The notes below the pieces were generated by a model. It did no database searches. It saw nothing but the letters and a program-made list of their open reading frames with translations, and was not told the DNA's origin. DNA of 10,117 nucleotides from Vulcanimicrobiota bacterium. GTDB lineage: Bacteria; Vulcanimicrobiota; Vulcanimicrobiia; Vulcanimicrobiales; Vulcanimicrobiaceae. This document shows positions 1-6,943 of the stretch, piece by piece. The translations under genes and the position numbers were made by a program. Each line of letters begins with the position of its first letter. The first letter of the stretch is position 1. The stretch spans positions 1-10,117 of the forward strand of contig DAHUYY010000056.1 in assembly GCA_027306845.1 (NCBI GenBank), given 5' to 3'.

Positions 1-1439
1 GGCTCTTCGGCCATAAAAAAGCCGCAGCAACACCATCGCCATCGCCATCGGCGCTGCCGACCGCAACGCCCGAACCGCCCGCCATTGCGATTCCGCGTCT
101 GCAGGCTCGCCTCAAGGCGCACCCGACCGACCGTCAGGCTGCACTCGAACTCGCGGGGGTCTATCTCAGCGTCGGACAGGCAGAACAGGCACTCTCGCTC
201 ACGCAACAGCTCTTACAGGCGGGGAATAAAGACGCTCGCATCTATTACCTCGATGGTTACGCCCAAGAACTCGTCGGCAACTCCGGAGCGGCACTCGCTG
301 ATTTTCAAAGTGCCTCCGATCTCGACCCCACCAACGTCGGGATCCTCTCGCAACTCGCCGACCTTTATGCGCGTAGCGGAAAGTTCGACCTAGCCGAACG
401 CGCTGCCAAACGGGCGATTATCTTTCACAAGAAGAGCTCGCAGGCGTACGTAGCGCTCGGCGCCGTCTACGCCGATCAACAAAAATTCGATAAGGCGCTC
501 GCCCAGTTCGCAATCGCGCAGAAACTCTCTCCCAAAGATCCCACACCTTCGTTACAGAGTGCGCGGATATACCAGCAACAAAAGCAAATTCCAAAGGCTC
601 TCGCGGCGATTCACCAGGCGCTGGCGATCTCTCCGGGCGATCTCGATCTCTTGCTCTTCCGTGCCTCGCTCTACGCTGCCGAACATAACGATGCCAAGAC
701 CGTCTTGGCATACGATGATGCCGAATATGCAGCGACGAACGAAGACGATCGCATCAAAGTGCTCATGGAGAAAGCGACCTACTTTACCGGGGAGAAAAAA
801 TACCCGCAGGCGCTGGCGATCTTTCAGGAAGCATTGAAGAAATATCCGAACAACGCCGTCGCGCACGGTGCCATGGGCGATTACTACGCTCAGCAGAAGG
901 ATATGAAAGATGCCCGCGTACAGTGGCTCGCGGCACTCAAGATCGATCCGAGTAATCCCGCCGTGCTCGCGCGCCTCTCGCAGGATGCCCTCGATCGCCA
1001 CGACGTCGTCGAGGCGACCACCTATCTTTCGAAATTGGTGAAAGTGCGCCCATCGGCGCAGAGCTACGCGATGCTCGGGCAGGTCTATTTCTATCGGAAG
1101 CTCTACACCAAAGCGCGCGTTGCGTGCGAGCAGAGTTTTCAAGCCGTTCGCCAACCCGACACCCTGGGGTGCATTGCGAGCGCCGACTATCACCTTCACA
1201 ACTACGGTGAAGCGGCGCAAATCTTCGACGCACTCGACCGCAACGCACCCGGCTACCTCGACCACCAGCCCGATATGCTGATGGTGGCGGCACAGACGTA
1301 CGCGCACAATAACGAGAAGCCCAAAGCGATACTGGCCTATCGTCGCGTTCTCCGCGTCGTTGCTCGAAACTCGGCGAGCTATCGCCGAGCGATTGCCGGC
1401 CTTCGCTCCCTTTCGAAGAAGCCTGCCTCGCGTCGATAG
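1..1439 (+). CDS. TPR-repeat protein, 5' end cut by window edge
   Basis: The frame is open from the left edge (first whole codon at 3) to TAG at 1437-1439, giving 478 visible residues and no start codon. Residues 7-30 form a Pro/Ser/Thr/Ala-rich linker (PSPSPSALPTATPEP), as often found just after a membrane anchor or signal peptide. From about residue 42 to 465 there are about ten degenerate tetratricopeptide helical hairpins, with recurrent patterns such as ALxxFQxAxxLDPxN, ALAIFQEALKKYPNN and ARVQWLAALKIDPSNP. TPR arrays are protein-protein scaffolds, and no catalytic domain is visible, so partner and pathway are unknown. An extracytoplasmic location is inferred only from the linker. The deacetylase-family gene starts 18 nt downstream on the same strand, so the two are probably co-transcribed. 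Continuous open frame and repeat periodicity make the coding call firm. Confidence 0.9.
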   Translation, partial: LFGHKKAAATPSPSPSALPTATPEPPAIAIPRLQARLKAHPTDRQAALELAGVYLSVGQAEQALSLTQQLLQAGNKDARIYYLDGYAQELVGNSGAALADFQSASDLDPTNVGILSQLADLYARSGKFDLAERAAKRAIIFHKKSSQAYVALGAVYADQQKFDKALAQFAIAQKLSPKDPTPSLQSARIYQQQKQIPKALAAIHQALAISPGDLDLLLFRASLYAAEHNDAKTVLAYDDAEYAATNEDDRIKVLMEKATYFTGEKKYPQALAIFQEALKKYPNNAVAHGAMGDYYAQQKDMKDARVQWLAALKIDPSNPAVLARLSQDALDRHDVVEATTYLSKLVKVRPSAQSYAMLGQVYFYRKLYTKARVACEQSFQAVRQPDTLGCIASADYHLHNYGEAAQIFDALDRNAPGYLDHQPDMLMVAAQTYAHNNEKPKAILAYRRVLRVVARNSASYRRAIAGLRSLSKKPASRR

Positions 1440-1457
1440 GATGCAAGTGCTCCGAGC

Positions 1458-2462
1458 GTGAGAGTCGTCACCGACATCGCACTCGGAGCTCACCTTCGCG
1501 CAAGCACGCATCCCGAGTCTCCGGACCGCGTCGAACGCGTCGCGGCGGCGTTACGTTCGCATGCCGGAATTGCGATCGTCGAGGAGTCGTTTGAAGCCGA
1601 TGACGCGACGCTCTCATTGGTGCATCCGCAGAGCTATATCGATCTCGTTTCGCGAGAATGCGAGGCTGCGAGAGGGTATGGATCGCTCTCGACCGGGGAT
1701 GTCCTGATCGGTGCGGATTCGTTCTCGGTAGCTCGCCGTGCGGTCGGCAGCGTGCTACGGGCCTTTGAAGGAGCGCAGCAAGATGGCGCTCCACGTTTTG
1801 CGTTGGTACGCCCGCCGGGGCACCATGCCGAACCGGCGCGCGGGATGGGTTTCTGCCTCTTCAATAACGTCGGTATCCTCGCGCGTCACCTTCGCGCGAG
1901 CACCGGCGCGCGCGTCGCAATTCTCGATATCGATTACCATCACGGAAACGGCACGCAGGCGCTCGTCGGCGATGGTATTTCGTACGTCTCGTCGCACGCG
2001 TGGCCCGCGTATCCGGGGAGCGGCGGCGCACGCGAGCAAGCTCGGAGCGAGAGCGGCGATGCACTCCTCAATCTCCCAATCGATCCGCGCGGCATCTCGA
2101 CCGAGGGTTTCGTCGCGCTCTGGGAGCGAGCGGCAAGATTCGTCGAGCGCCGCCTGCGCCCCGACGCAATCGTTATCAGTGCGGGCTTCGATTACGTGCG
2201 CGGCGACCCGGTCGGGGATCTCGGCGTCGAACGCAATGCGGCGGGAGCGTTAGCGCGCATCTTTGCAAACCTTGCCGGCGAGCTTGGAGCGCCGCTGCTC
2301 TACGTACTCGAAGGGGGATATGATATCGAGAATATCATCGGATCGATCGTGGAGATCGCCGCGGTGCACGATCGCCGCGCCGCCGGTACGAACGGCGCCG
2401 CGCCGAAGGCGATTCCGGAGAGTCTCCGGCAGATCTTCGAACGCGCCGAGGAGACGCGCTGA
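1458..2462 (+). CDS. Histone deacetylase-family (AcuC/HDAC-like) zinc amidohydrolase
   Basis: A 334-residue protein of the arginase/deacetylase fold, normal length for bacterial class II-like HDAC, AcuC and acetylpolyamine amidohydrolase relatives. Visible motifs are HPESPDRV (18-25) near the N-terminus; RPPGHH (118-123) with the charge-relay pair H122/H123; DIDYHHGNGT (157-166), giving zinc ligands D159 and H161; SAGFD (241-245), giving zinc ligand D245; and EGGYD (285-289) with transition-state Tyr Y288. All expected active-site residues are present, so it should be an active Zn-dependent deacetylase. No signal peptide is seen, so it is probably cytoplasmic. The substrate (acetyl-lysine, acetylpolyamine or another N-acyl group) cannot be read from sequence. 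The start is GTG at 1458, the only usable in-frame start after the upstream gene's stop in the same frame; its ribosome binding site is weak. It converges with the RseB-like gene, the stops being 19 nt apart. Confidence 0.93.
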   Translation: MRVVTDIALGAHLRASTHPESPDRVERVAAALRSHAGIAIVEESFEADDATLSLVHPQSYIDLVSRECEAARGYGSLSTGDVLIGADSFSVARRAVGSVLRAFEGAQQDGAPRFALVRPPGHHAEPARGMGFCLFNNVGILARHLRASTGARVAILDIDYHHGNGTQALVGDGISYVSSHAWPAYPGSGGAREQARSESGDALLNLPIDPRGISTEGFVALWERAARFVERRLRPDAIVISAGFDYVRGDPVGDLGVERNAAGALARIFANLAGELGAPLLYVLEGGYDIENIIGSIVEIAAVHDRRAAGTNGAAPKAIPESLRQIFERAEETR

Positions 2463-2481
2463 TGCGCGGGGCGGAGTTCCG

Positions 2482-3501
2482 CTAGGGAGCGATCGAAGCT
2501 GCGATCTTCGAGAGCTCGCCGGAATCGAGCGAGCCGACGAGCGCATAATGCATCCCGTTCTTCGACCAGGATAACAGCGAGGTCGAACCGCGCGACGCCA
2601 ACTTCCCCGAGATGCTGCCGAAGCGCAGCGTGCGCGCGCGGAGGCCATCGAGATCGAGCGATGCACCCGAATTTTCGAAGAGCGAGATCATGCGGATTCC
2701 GTCGGAGTACAACAAATGTGCCTGCGGGACGCCGTCATCGATGGTGCGGTCCGCCGCGATGGCGATGAATCCGTCGGGGAGATAATGCGGTCGGCGGGCT
2801 TTAAACGGCAAGGTTCGTAGAACCGCGGCGATATCGTTCGAAGGGCGGCGGTGAATCGTGCGCTCGATACGTTTGAGCCCGCTCGGAATCTCGAAGATGC
2901 GGGTCGGGATATCTTTTGCATATGCGAGATTCTCGAATCGCTGTTCGCCGAGCAACGCACCGTTGTCGCCGAATACCTTGCGTTCGAGCACGAGGTGGCT
3001 GCGAGCGTCGAGCCAGAGCCGCATCATCGTATTACCGGTGTAATTGTTCACCAGGGCGACGACATCGACGGGAAAGCCGAGAAGATGGCTGGTTCCTTGC
3101 TGTACCGGCCGATAGTTGCGAAGCATGAGCCCGACGTTGTCGGCGATCACGATACGGTCGTCGAGCGCTCGATTGCGTTCGACGAAGACACGATGATTTT
3201 GCGGATCGAGAACGTAGGTGGTATCGCCGCGCTCGATCTCGGTCTCTCCAAATGCCGATTGCGGAACGATATACCAACGGTGCGTGAGGTTTGGTGCGCG
3301 ATGCTCGACTCGAAAGACCGTCGCTTGCGTTCCATGCGACCCAAAACGGATATTCTCGATCTCGCCGACGTAACTGACGACCTGCGGCGCGTGGAGCGCG
3401 GCGCGCAGAAGCGGCGTCGCGTCGCGCTGCGCGGCAAACGCCGCCCCCGGAAGGAGCAGCGCCGCAGCGGCCGCGGCCGCCGCGAGCCTAGGGTGCGGCA
3501 T
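2482..3501 (-). CDS. RseB/MucB-like periplasmic regulator of an ECF sigma factor
   Basis: A 339-residue exported protein. The N-terminus (MPHPR, then an Ala/Leu-rich core, then AAFA|AQ at about residue 23) is a typical Sec signal peptide. Residues about 28-215 look like the RseB/MucB N-terminal, LolA/LolB-like beta domain. Residues about 225-335 look like the RseB C-terminal domain, with the hallmarks YLPDGF (240-245) and LLYSDG (263-268). In E. coli, RseB binds the anti-sigma factor RseA in the periplasm and protects it from proteolysis; an equivalent role here is inferred from homology and position. I chose ATG at 3501 because it gives a compact signal peptide; ATG at 3543 is also in frame and would add 14 residues. 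Either start overlaps the end of the anti-sigma gene (by 14 or 56 nt), indicating tight coupling. It is the last gene of the operon. Confidence 0.82.
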   Translation of the reverse strand: MPHPRLAAAAAAAALLLPGAAFAAQRDATPLLRAALHAPQVVSYVGEIENIRFGSHGTQATVFRVEHRAPNLTHRWYIVPQSAFGETEIERGDTTYVLDPQNHRVFVERNRALDDRIVIADNVGLMLRNYRPVQQGTSHLLGFPVDVVALVNNYTGNTMMRLWLDARSHLVLERKVFGDNGALLGEQRFENLAYAKDIPTRIFEIPSGLKRIERTIHRRPSNDIAAVLRTLPFKARRPHYLPDGFIAIAADRTIDDGVPQAHLLYSDGIRMISLFENSGASLDLDGLRARTLRFGSISGKLASRGSTSLLSWSKNGMHYALVGSLDSGELSKIAASIAP

Positions 3502-3970
3502 TCCCGCTGTCGCTTGCGAGGACGATCGGTGCCTGCGAGGCATCCTCGAACGGCTCGGTCGCCATTAACGCCGCGTGATCGCGGAGATCGTGCAGTGCAT
3601 TGATCTGCGAGGGATGATAGAGGCGCGGAATCAGCACCGGTGCGAGGAGTGCGGCGAGCACGAAAAATGCTGCGGCGGGGACTGCGACGGCGGGGCGCCA
3701 CCAGGCGAGAAACTGCTCGACGAAGCGCGGGCGTTCCCGTTCGCGCGCGCGGGCGAGCGTTGCAGCGGCAAAGCCAAGCGGAAGTTCGCGCCGTTCCGAG
3801 CGCGCGTGCACGCGCACGAGTTCGGTGAGGCGGGCTTCCTCATCGTGGATCGCAGCGCAGGGCGCGCAGCTCTCGATATGCGCGAGCAAGACGGCATCGG
3901 CGCCGGGTTCGAGGGCGCGATGTTGGAAGTCAACGATCTCTTCGCGAGTGGGGTGGCGGTCGGTTGTCAT
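3488..3970 (-). CDS. Zinc-finger transmembrane anti-sigma factor (RseA-like role)
   Basis: A 160-residue protein with the layout of a membrane anti-sigma factor. A cytoplasmic N-terminal anti-sigma domain carries the zinc-binding HxxxCxxC motif (H31, C35, C38, in HIESCAPC) of the zf-HC2/ZAS family. One transmembrane helix follows at about residues 93-114 (AVAVPAAAFFVLAALLAPVL), then a periplasmic tail of about 45 residues. The expected role is to sequester the sigma factor encoded just upstream and release it when the tail or the protein is cleaved or inactivated. The ATG at 3970 overlaps the sigma gene's TGA in an ATGA junction (3967-3970), and no Shine-Dalgarno is seen, so translational coupling is likely. 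A longer frame upstream lies wholly inside the sigma gene and was discarded. The short periplasmic tail is the expected docking surface for the RseB-like protein (inference). Confidence 0.9.
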   Translation of the reverse strand: MTTDRHPTREEIVDFQHRALEPGADAVLLAHIESCAPCAAIHDEEARLTELVRVHARSERRELPLGFAAATLARARERERPRFVEQFLAWWRPAVAVPAAAFFVLAALLAPVLIPRLYHPSQINALHDLRDHAALMATEPFEDASQAPIVLASDSGNAAP

Positions 3971-4530
3971 ACGTTTGAATATTTCAGCACGAGGCGACGA
4001 AGTTGGTTGCGAGCACGGTGCAAGCGCGATCGTACCGTACCGATCGAGCAGCCCATGATCTCGGAGATTTCTTGATAGCTGTACTCCTCGAGATCCGCGA
4101 GTGTGAGCACCTGTCGCTGGTCGGGTGAGAGCGCGTCGAGCGCTTTGGCCATGGTTTCGCTGTATTGCCCCTCGAGGTACTCCTCGATCGGCTCCACGGC
4201 GAGCGGGCGCTCGCCTCCCCATTCCTGCGGTGCGTTATCCTCTGGGATCTCATCGTAATAACGTCCTTTTCGCCGCCGAAGTTCGTCGCGGTGCAAGTTT
4301 GTGATAATGCGGTAGAGCCAGGCCTGGAACGAGGTCCCCGGCGTGAAGCTCCGCCAGGCCCGATAGACGCGGATGAAGGCTTCCTGGACCAGATCGCGGG
4401 CGTCGGGCTCGTTGCGCGTCAGTCGATATGCATAGGAATAGGCAATCGACCCATACTGCTCGATCGCTCGTTCCAGAAAGGCCGCCTGCTCGGCACTCGG
4501 CGGTTCGATCGCCTTTCGCGCTGCTCCCAC
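3967..4530 (-). CDS. ECF-family RNA polymerase sigma factor (sigma-E type)
   Basis: A 187-residue sigma-70 family protein with only regions 2 and 4, the ECF architecture. Region 2 spans about residues 20-91, with core-binding DARDLVQEAFIRVYRAW (43-59) and -10 recognition AWLYRIITNLHRDELRRRK (70-88). Region 4 spans about 122-177, with the helix-turn-helix YQEISEIMGCSIGTVRSRLH (132-151). It should direct RNA polymerase to a stress regulon and is presumably held inactive by the anti-sigma factor encoded next. The start is GTG at 4530: an in-frame TGA lies 15 nt upstream and no other good start exists. A GAGGA element 12-13 nt upstream may be its ribosome binding site. The 84-nt gap upstream contains two inverted repeats but no ECF-type promoter I could recognise. 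Confidence 0.95.
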   Translation of the reverse strand: MGAARKAIEPPSAEQAAFLERAIEQYGSIAYSYAYRLTRNEPDARDLVQEAFIRVYRAWRSFTPGTSFQAWLYRIITNLHRDELRRRKGRYYDEIPEDNAPQEWGGERPLAVEPIEEYLEGQYSETMAKALDALSPDQRQVLTLADLEEYSYQEISEIMGCSIGTVRSRLHRARNQLRRLVLKYSNV

Positions 4531-4550
4531 GGGCGCTTGGGTTCCTCACG

Positions 4551-4590
4551 AGGCATGCGCGATGCCTGCCGCTCGTGGAGCCCGAGCGGC
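4551..4590 (-). repeat. Two back-to-back inverted repeats between the SCO and sigma genes
   Basis: Two perfect inverted repeats abut. One has arms AGGCAT (4551-4556) and ATGCCT (4562-4567) around 5 nt. The other has arms GCCGCTCG (4568-4575) and CGAGCGGC (4583-4590) around 7 nt. They fill the centre of the 84-nt gap between the SCO stop and the sigma GTG, and the smaller one ends just before the GAGGA element. Neither is followed by a T-run on the - strand, so a classical intrinsic terminator is not supported. An attenuator, RNA-processing hairpin or protein-binding site is possible. Confidence 0.55.
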
Positions 4591-4614
4591 GCTGCCGGAG
4601 GAGCGCGCGGAGCC

Positions 4615-5559
4615 CTAGCGCTCGCGGATGAGCCGGCGGGCGAGCCGCCAGAGAACCCAGATGACGGCGAGCGCCATCAACGAGATCAGCGTAATATCGA
4701 GAATCACGATGCCGGCGTACTCGCTGCCGCCGCACGCCGCGACGATGCTGGCGACCAAGGAGAGTTTGAAGAGCTCGAACGGGTTGCTCGTCTCTCCGTC
4801 GATGGAGCGTGCTTCGGCAAGCGCGCCGCCGGCGACCCAGGCGGCGCTGCGAGCGATAAACGCGACGCGGCCGTTGGGACCGACGATAAAGAGCTCGTCA
4901 TTATGAACGTAATGGCCGGTGGTATCTTCGATCGAAGAGATGACGAAGCGGTTCAGGAGATGCTGGATCGTCGAACCCGTGCCGGTAGCGAGCGTCCAAC
5001 GCGATGGAATCGCACCGAAGCGGATTCCGTAATTCTCGAGCACCGCCGGAGAATCGTAGGTTGGATCGATGGTAATCTCCAACAAATGCAAGCGCTTCGG
5101 ATCGATCTGTTGCTGCATGCGAGCGAATTTCGCGCTCGTGAGCGGGCAGAGATCGCCGGGCGGGCAGCGGGTGTAGATGAAGCTTAAGAGCAGCGTTTTA
5201 CCACGGAACGCGGTCGATAAGTTGAACGGATGTCCGGCGGCATCGACGAGCGTCACATTCGGCAAATAGCTTCCCAAATCGACCGTGATAACTTTGCCGC
5301 GCGCGGGCAGCCCGGCGACGAACGGGCGTGCCGGAACCGCTTCTCGGAGATTCCACGGCTTCGTCGAGCGGTCGAGCAGCCCGTCGATCCCGATGCCGGT
5401 ATTGATGACCGTTCCTTTGGGAACGCGGAAGCGATAGATACCGGGCGGTAGTTGGAGCGTCGCACCCCGCGTCGAGGCAACAATGGTGTGCTGCGGTGCG
5501 ACGGCGAGTACCGTTGCATGGATGGGAAGCAGCGAGAGTGCCAAGATGAAGGGGAACAT
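4615..5559 (-). CDS. SCO1/SenC-like copper chaperone or thiol-disulfide protein, with C-terminal membrane helix
   Basis: A 314-residue protein (315 if GTG at 5562 is used) with a hydrophobic N-terminal segment (about 1-21, probably a signal sequence). A SCO/thioredoxin-like domain spans about 90-235, and a membrane helix lies at about 282-306 followed by an Arg-rich cytoplasmic end. The metal site is visible: FIYTRCPPGDLCP supplies two cysteines (C132, C138) as CX5C rather than the usual CX3C, with a distal histidine in HYVHN (H216 or H219). SCO proteins hand copper to, or reduce cysteines of, the CuA site of cytochrome c oxidase; that role is inferred. Oxidase subunits are not in the window. 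The gene starts 18 nt after the NRAMP-like gene ends, so co-transcription is likely. The ribosome binding site is poor: GGAG lies only 2 nt before the ATG. Confidence 0.88.
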   Translation of the reverse strand: MFPFILALSLLPIHATVLAVAPQHTIVASTRGATLQLPPGIYRFRVPKGTVINTGIGIDGLLDRSTKPWNLREAVPARPFVAGLPARGKVITVDLGSYLPNVTLVDAAGHPFNLSTAFRGKTLLLSFIYTRCPPGDLCPLTSAKFARMQQQIDPKRLHLLEITIDPTYDSPAVLENYGIRFGAIPSRWTLATGTGSTIQHLLNRFVISSIEDTTGHYVHNDELFIVGPNGRVAFIARSAAWVAGGALAEARSIDGETSNPFELFKLSLVASIVAACGGSEYAGIVILDITLISLMALAVIWVLWRLARRLIRER

Positions 5560-5577
5560 CACTCCACGATACTGCTT

Positions 5578-6861
5578 TTAACTTCCTCCGGGGTGGATGA
5601 AGGTCGCTAGCGCCATCCATATCCCAAGGGCGACGATGACCACCGAGAGCCCGATAGCGATGATGTTACCGAGCAAGCCGTTCCTTCGCTCGCCGATGAC
5701 GCGCTTGTCGTTGACCAACACGAGGAGAAAACCAAGGACGATCGGCAGCACGAAACCGTTGAATGCCTCGATATCGTTGGTCATATTCACCAACGGAAGA
5801 TTGGGGATCAACACGATTCCCGCGGCGAGCGCGACGCTGCCGATATAGAGGGCGTAGAAACGTTTCGCCTTGAGGCAGCTGTCGTTGAGCGAGCAGCGCC
5901 ATTCGAACGCTTCGCCGAACGCCCACGCCGTCGCCAACGAAACGACGAACGCCCCGAGCATCGACGCCCCGATCAGGGCCGCGCCGAAGGTGACGCCCGC
6001 GAATTTTCCGACCAGCGGTTCGAGCGAGAGCGCGGCATGGGCGGCATCGCTCACCGGAATGTGGTGAACGAAGAGCGTGGCGGCGGTCATGACGATGACC
6101 GCGATCATAATGAGTTGCGTCGCAATCGAACCGAACGCCGTATCGATACGCGCGAACGGTAGGTCGCGGGGTTGCAAGCCTTTATCGACCGTTGCGCTCT
6201 GCTGATAAAAAATCATCCACGGCATGATCACCGCACCGATATTCGACGCGATCAATAAGAGATAGTGCTGGTCGCCCAGCGGCTGTGCGCCGAGGATGCC
6301 GTGGAAGATGATGGAGTGCAGGTTCGGTTTTGCCGCGATAGCCGCCGGAATAAACAACAATTCCATCGCGCAGAGTGCGAACGCGAAATACTCGGCGCGT
6401 TTGTAACTCGCGGTTAAAATCACGACCGTGAGCGCGATCGCCGCCATGATGATAAAGGGAGCCGGCGGAAGGCCGAAAATCGCCGCGGCGCCGGCGATGC
6501 CGGCAAATTCGGTGACCAGCGCGGCGATATTCGTCACGAGCATCGTGCCCAGCGATACCCACGCCCAGCCGATGCCGTAATGCTCGCGGATGAGCCGGGC
6601 GTGCCCCTTGCCGGTGCTCGTTCCCAGGCGCACCGTCATCTCTTGGACGACGAAGAGGGGCACGATGAGCAGCAGCTGCAGCAAGACCAGCGAGAAGCCG
6701 TACTGGGCGCCGGAGGTCGCGGCGGTCGTAATGCTGCCGGCCTCGGTATCGGCGAAGGTGACGACGATGCCTGGCCCCGCGACGGCGAGAAGCCGGAAGA
6801 GCCAGAGCTTCCAAGCGGGTTTTTCGACGGAGAGCGAGCGGCGAGCCCCAAGCGAAGCCAT
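5578..6861 (-). CDS. NRAMP-superfamily divalent metal transporter with non-canonical metal site
   Basis: A 427-residue polytopic membrane protein with about 11 hydrophobic helices, the usual NRAMP/MntH length and LeuT-like fold. The first helix has the family GPG (29-31), but the metal-binding DPGN of classical NRAMPs is replaced by EAGS (E40-S43, within FADTEAGS). In helix 6 the metal-ligand Met-Pro is kept (M213, P214), while the following His-Asn of MPHN is replaced by Trp-Met. Such changes are typical of NRAMP-related clades outside the Mn/Fe transporters, including the Mg-type NRMTs, so the ion could be Mn, Fe, Mg or another divalent cation. The start is ATG at 6861, with no Shine-Dalgarno. 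A DtxR-like palindrome sits 8 nt upstream, which suggests metal-dependent repression and perhaps a nearly leaderless mRNA. It is likely the first gene of an operon with the SCO gene. Confidence 0.88.
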   Translation of the reverse strand: MASLGARRSLSVEKPAWKLWLFRLLAVAGPGIVVTFADTEAGSITTAATSGAQYGFSLVLLQLLLIVPLFVVQEMTVRLGTSTGKGHARLIREHYGIGWAWVSLGTMLVTNIAALVTEFAGIAGAAAIFGLPPAPFIIMAAIALTVVILTASYKRAEYFAFALCAMELLFIPAAIAAKPNLHSIIFHGILGAQPLGDQHYLLLIASNIGAVIMPWMIFYQQSATVDKGLQPRDLPFARIDTAFGSIATQLIMIAVIVMTAATLFVHHIPVSDAAHAALSLEPLVGKFAGVTFGAALIGASMLGAFVVSLATAWAFGEAFEWRCSLNDSCLKAKRFYALYIGSVALAAGIVLIPNLPLVNMTNDIEAFNGFVLPIVLGFLLVLVNDKRVIGERRNGLLGNIIAIGLSVVIVALGIWMALATFIHPGGS

Positions 6862-6869
6862 GATGGCTG

Positions 6870-6883
6870 TTAGGTTAGCCTAA
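6870..6883. promoter_or_regulatory. DtxR/IdeR/MntR-type operator-like palindrome before the NRAMP-like gene
   Basis: TTAGGTTAGCCTAA has perfect 5-bp arms TTAGG/CCTAA. It is identical to the first 14 bases of the 19-bp DtxR/IdeR consensus TTAGGTTAGCCTAACCTAA as I remember it; the last five bases (6884-6888) do not match. It lies 8 nt before the ATG of a metal transporter, the textbook place for a metal-dependent repressor of the DtxR family. TAGGCT and TAACCT on the - strand within it fit TANNNT -10 patterns, so the site could overlap the promoter. No regulator gene is in the window; the function is inferred from sequence match and position. Confidence 0.6.
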
Positions 6884-6943
6884 AAAGCTCGCCTGCCCTG
6901 CCGCAAATGTCGGCGCCGAGGCGTTTTCGAACGCTCCGATCGG

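Noticed and set aside
552..1511. Long open frame (319 codons) on the - strand, antisense to the TPR gene
   Set aside because: The + strand frame has clear TPR periodicity across the same bases. The antisense product is of low complexity and has no recognisable domain; it is a GC-rich shadow frame.
2463..2490. Small inverted repeat GCGGA/TCCGC in the convergent gap as a bidirectional terminator
   Set aside because: The stem is only 5 bp with a 2-nt loop, and there is no T-run on either strand.
3541..3543. Upstream ATG as the start of the RseB-like gene
   Set aside because: It would put 14 extra mostly polar residues before the signal peptide and lengthen the overlap to 56 nt. It remains possible, but ATG at 3501 gives a standard export signal.
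4165..5187. 340-codon open frame on the + strand opposite the sigma and SCO genes
   Set aside because: It crosses two well-supported - strand genes and the gap between them, and its translation resembles no protein domain.
5578..6861. Naming the transporter mntH
   Set aside because: The DPGN and MPHN metal motifs are not intact, so Mn specificity cannot be claimed from sequence.
6910..6934. Terminator after the His-rich protein gene (TCGGCGCCGA palindrome and GCGTT/AACGC hairpin)
   Set aside because: The stems are short and no T-run follows on the - strand, so intrinsic termination is not supported.
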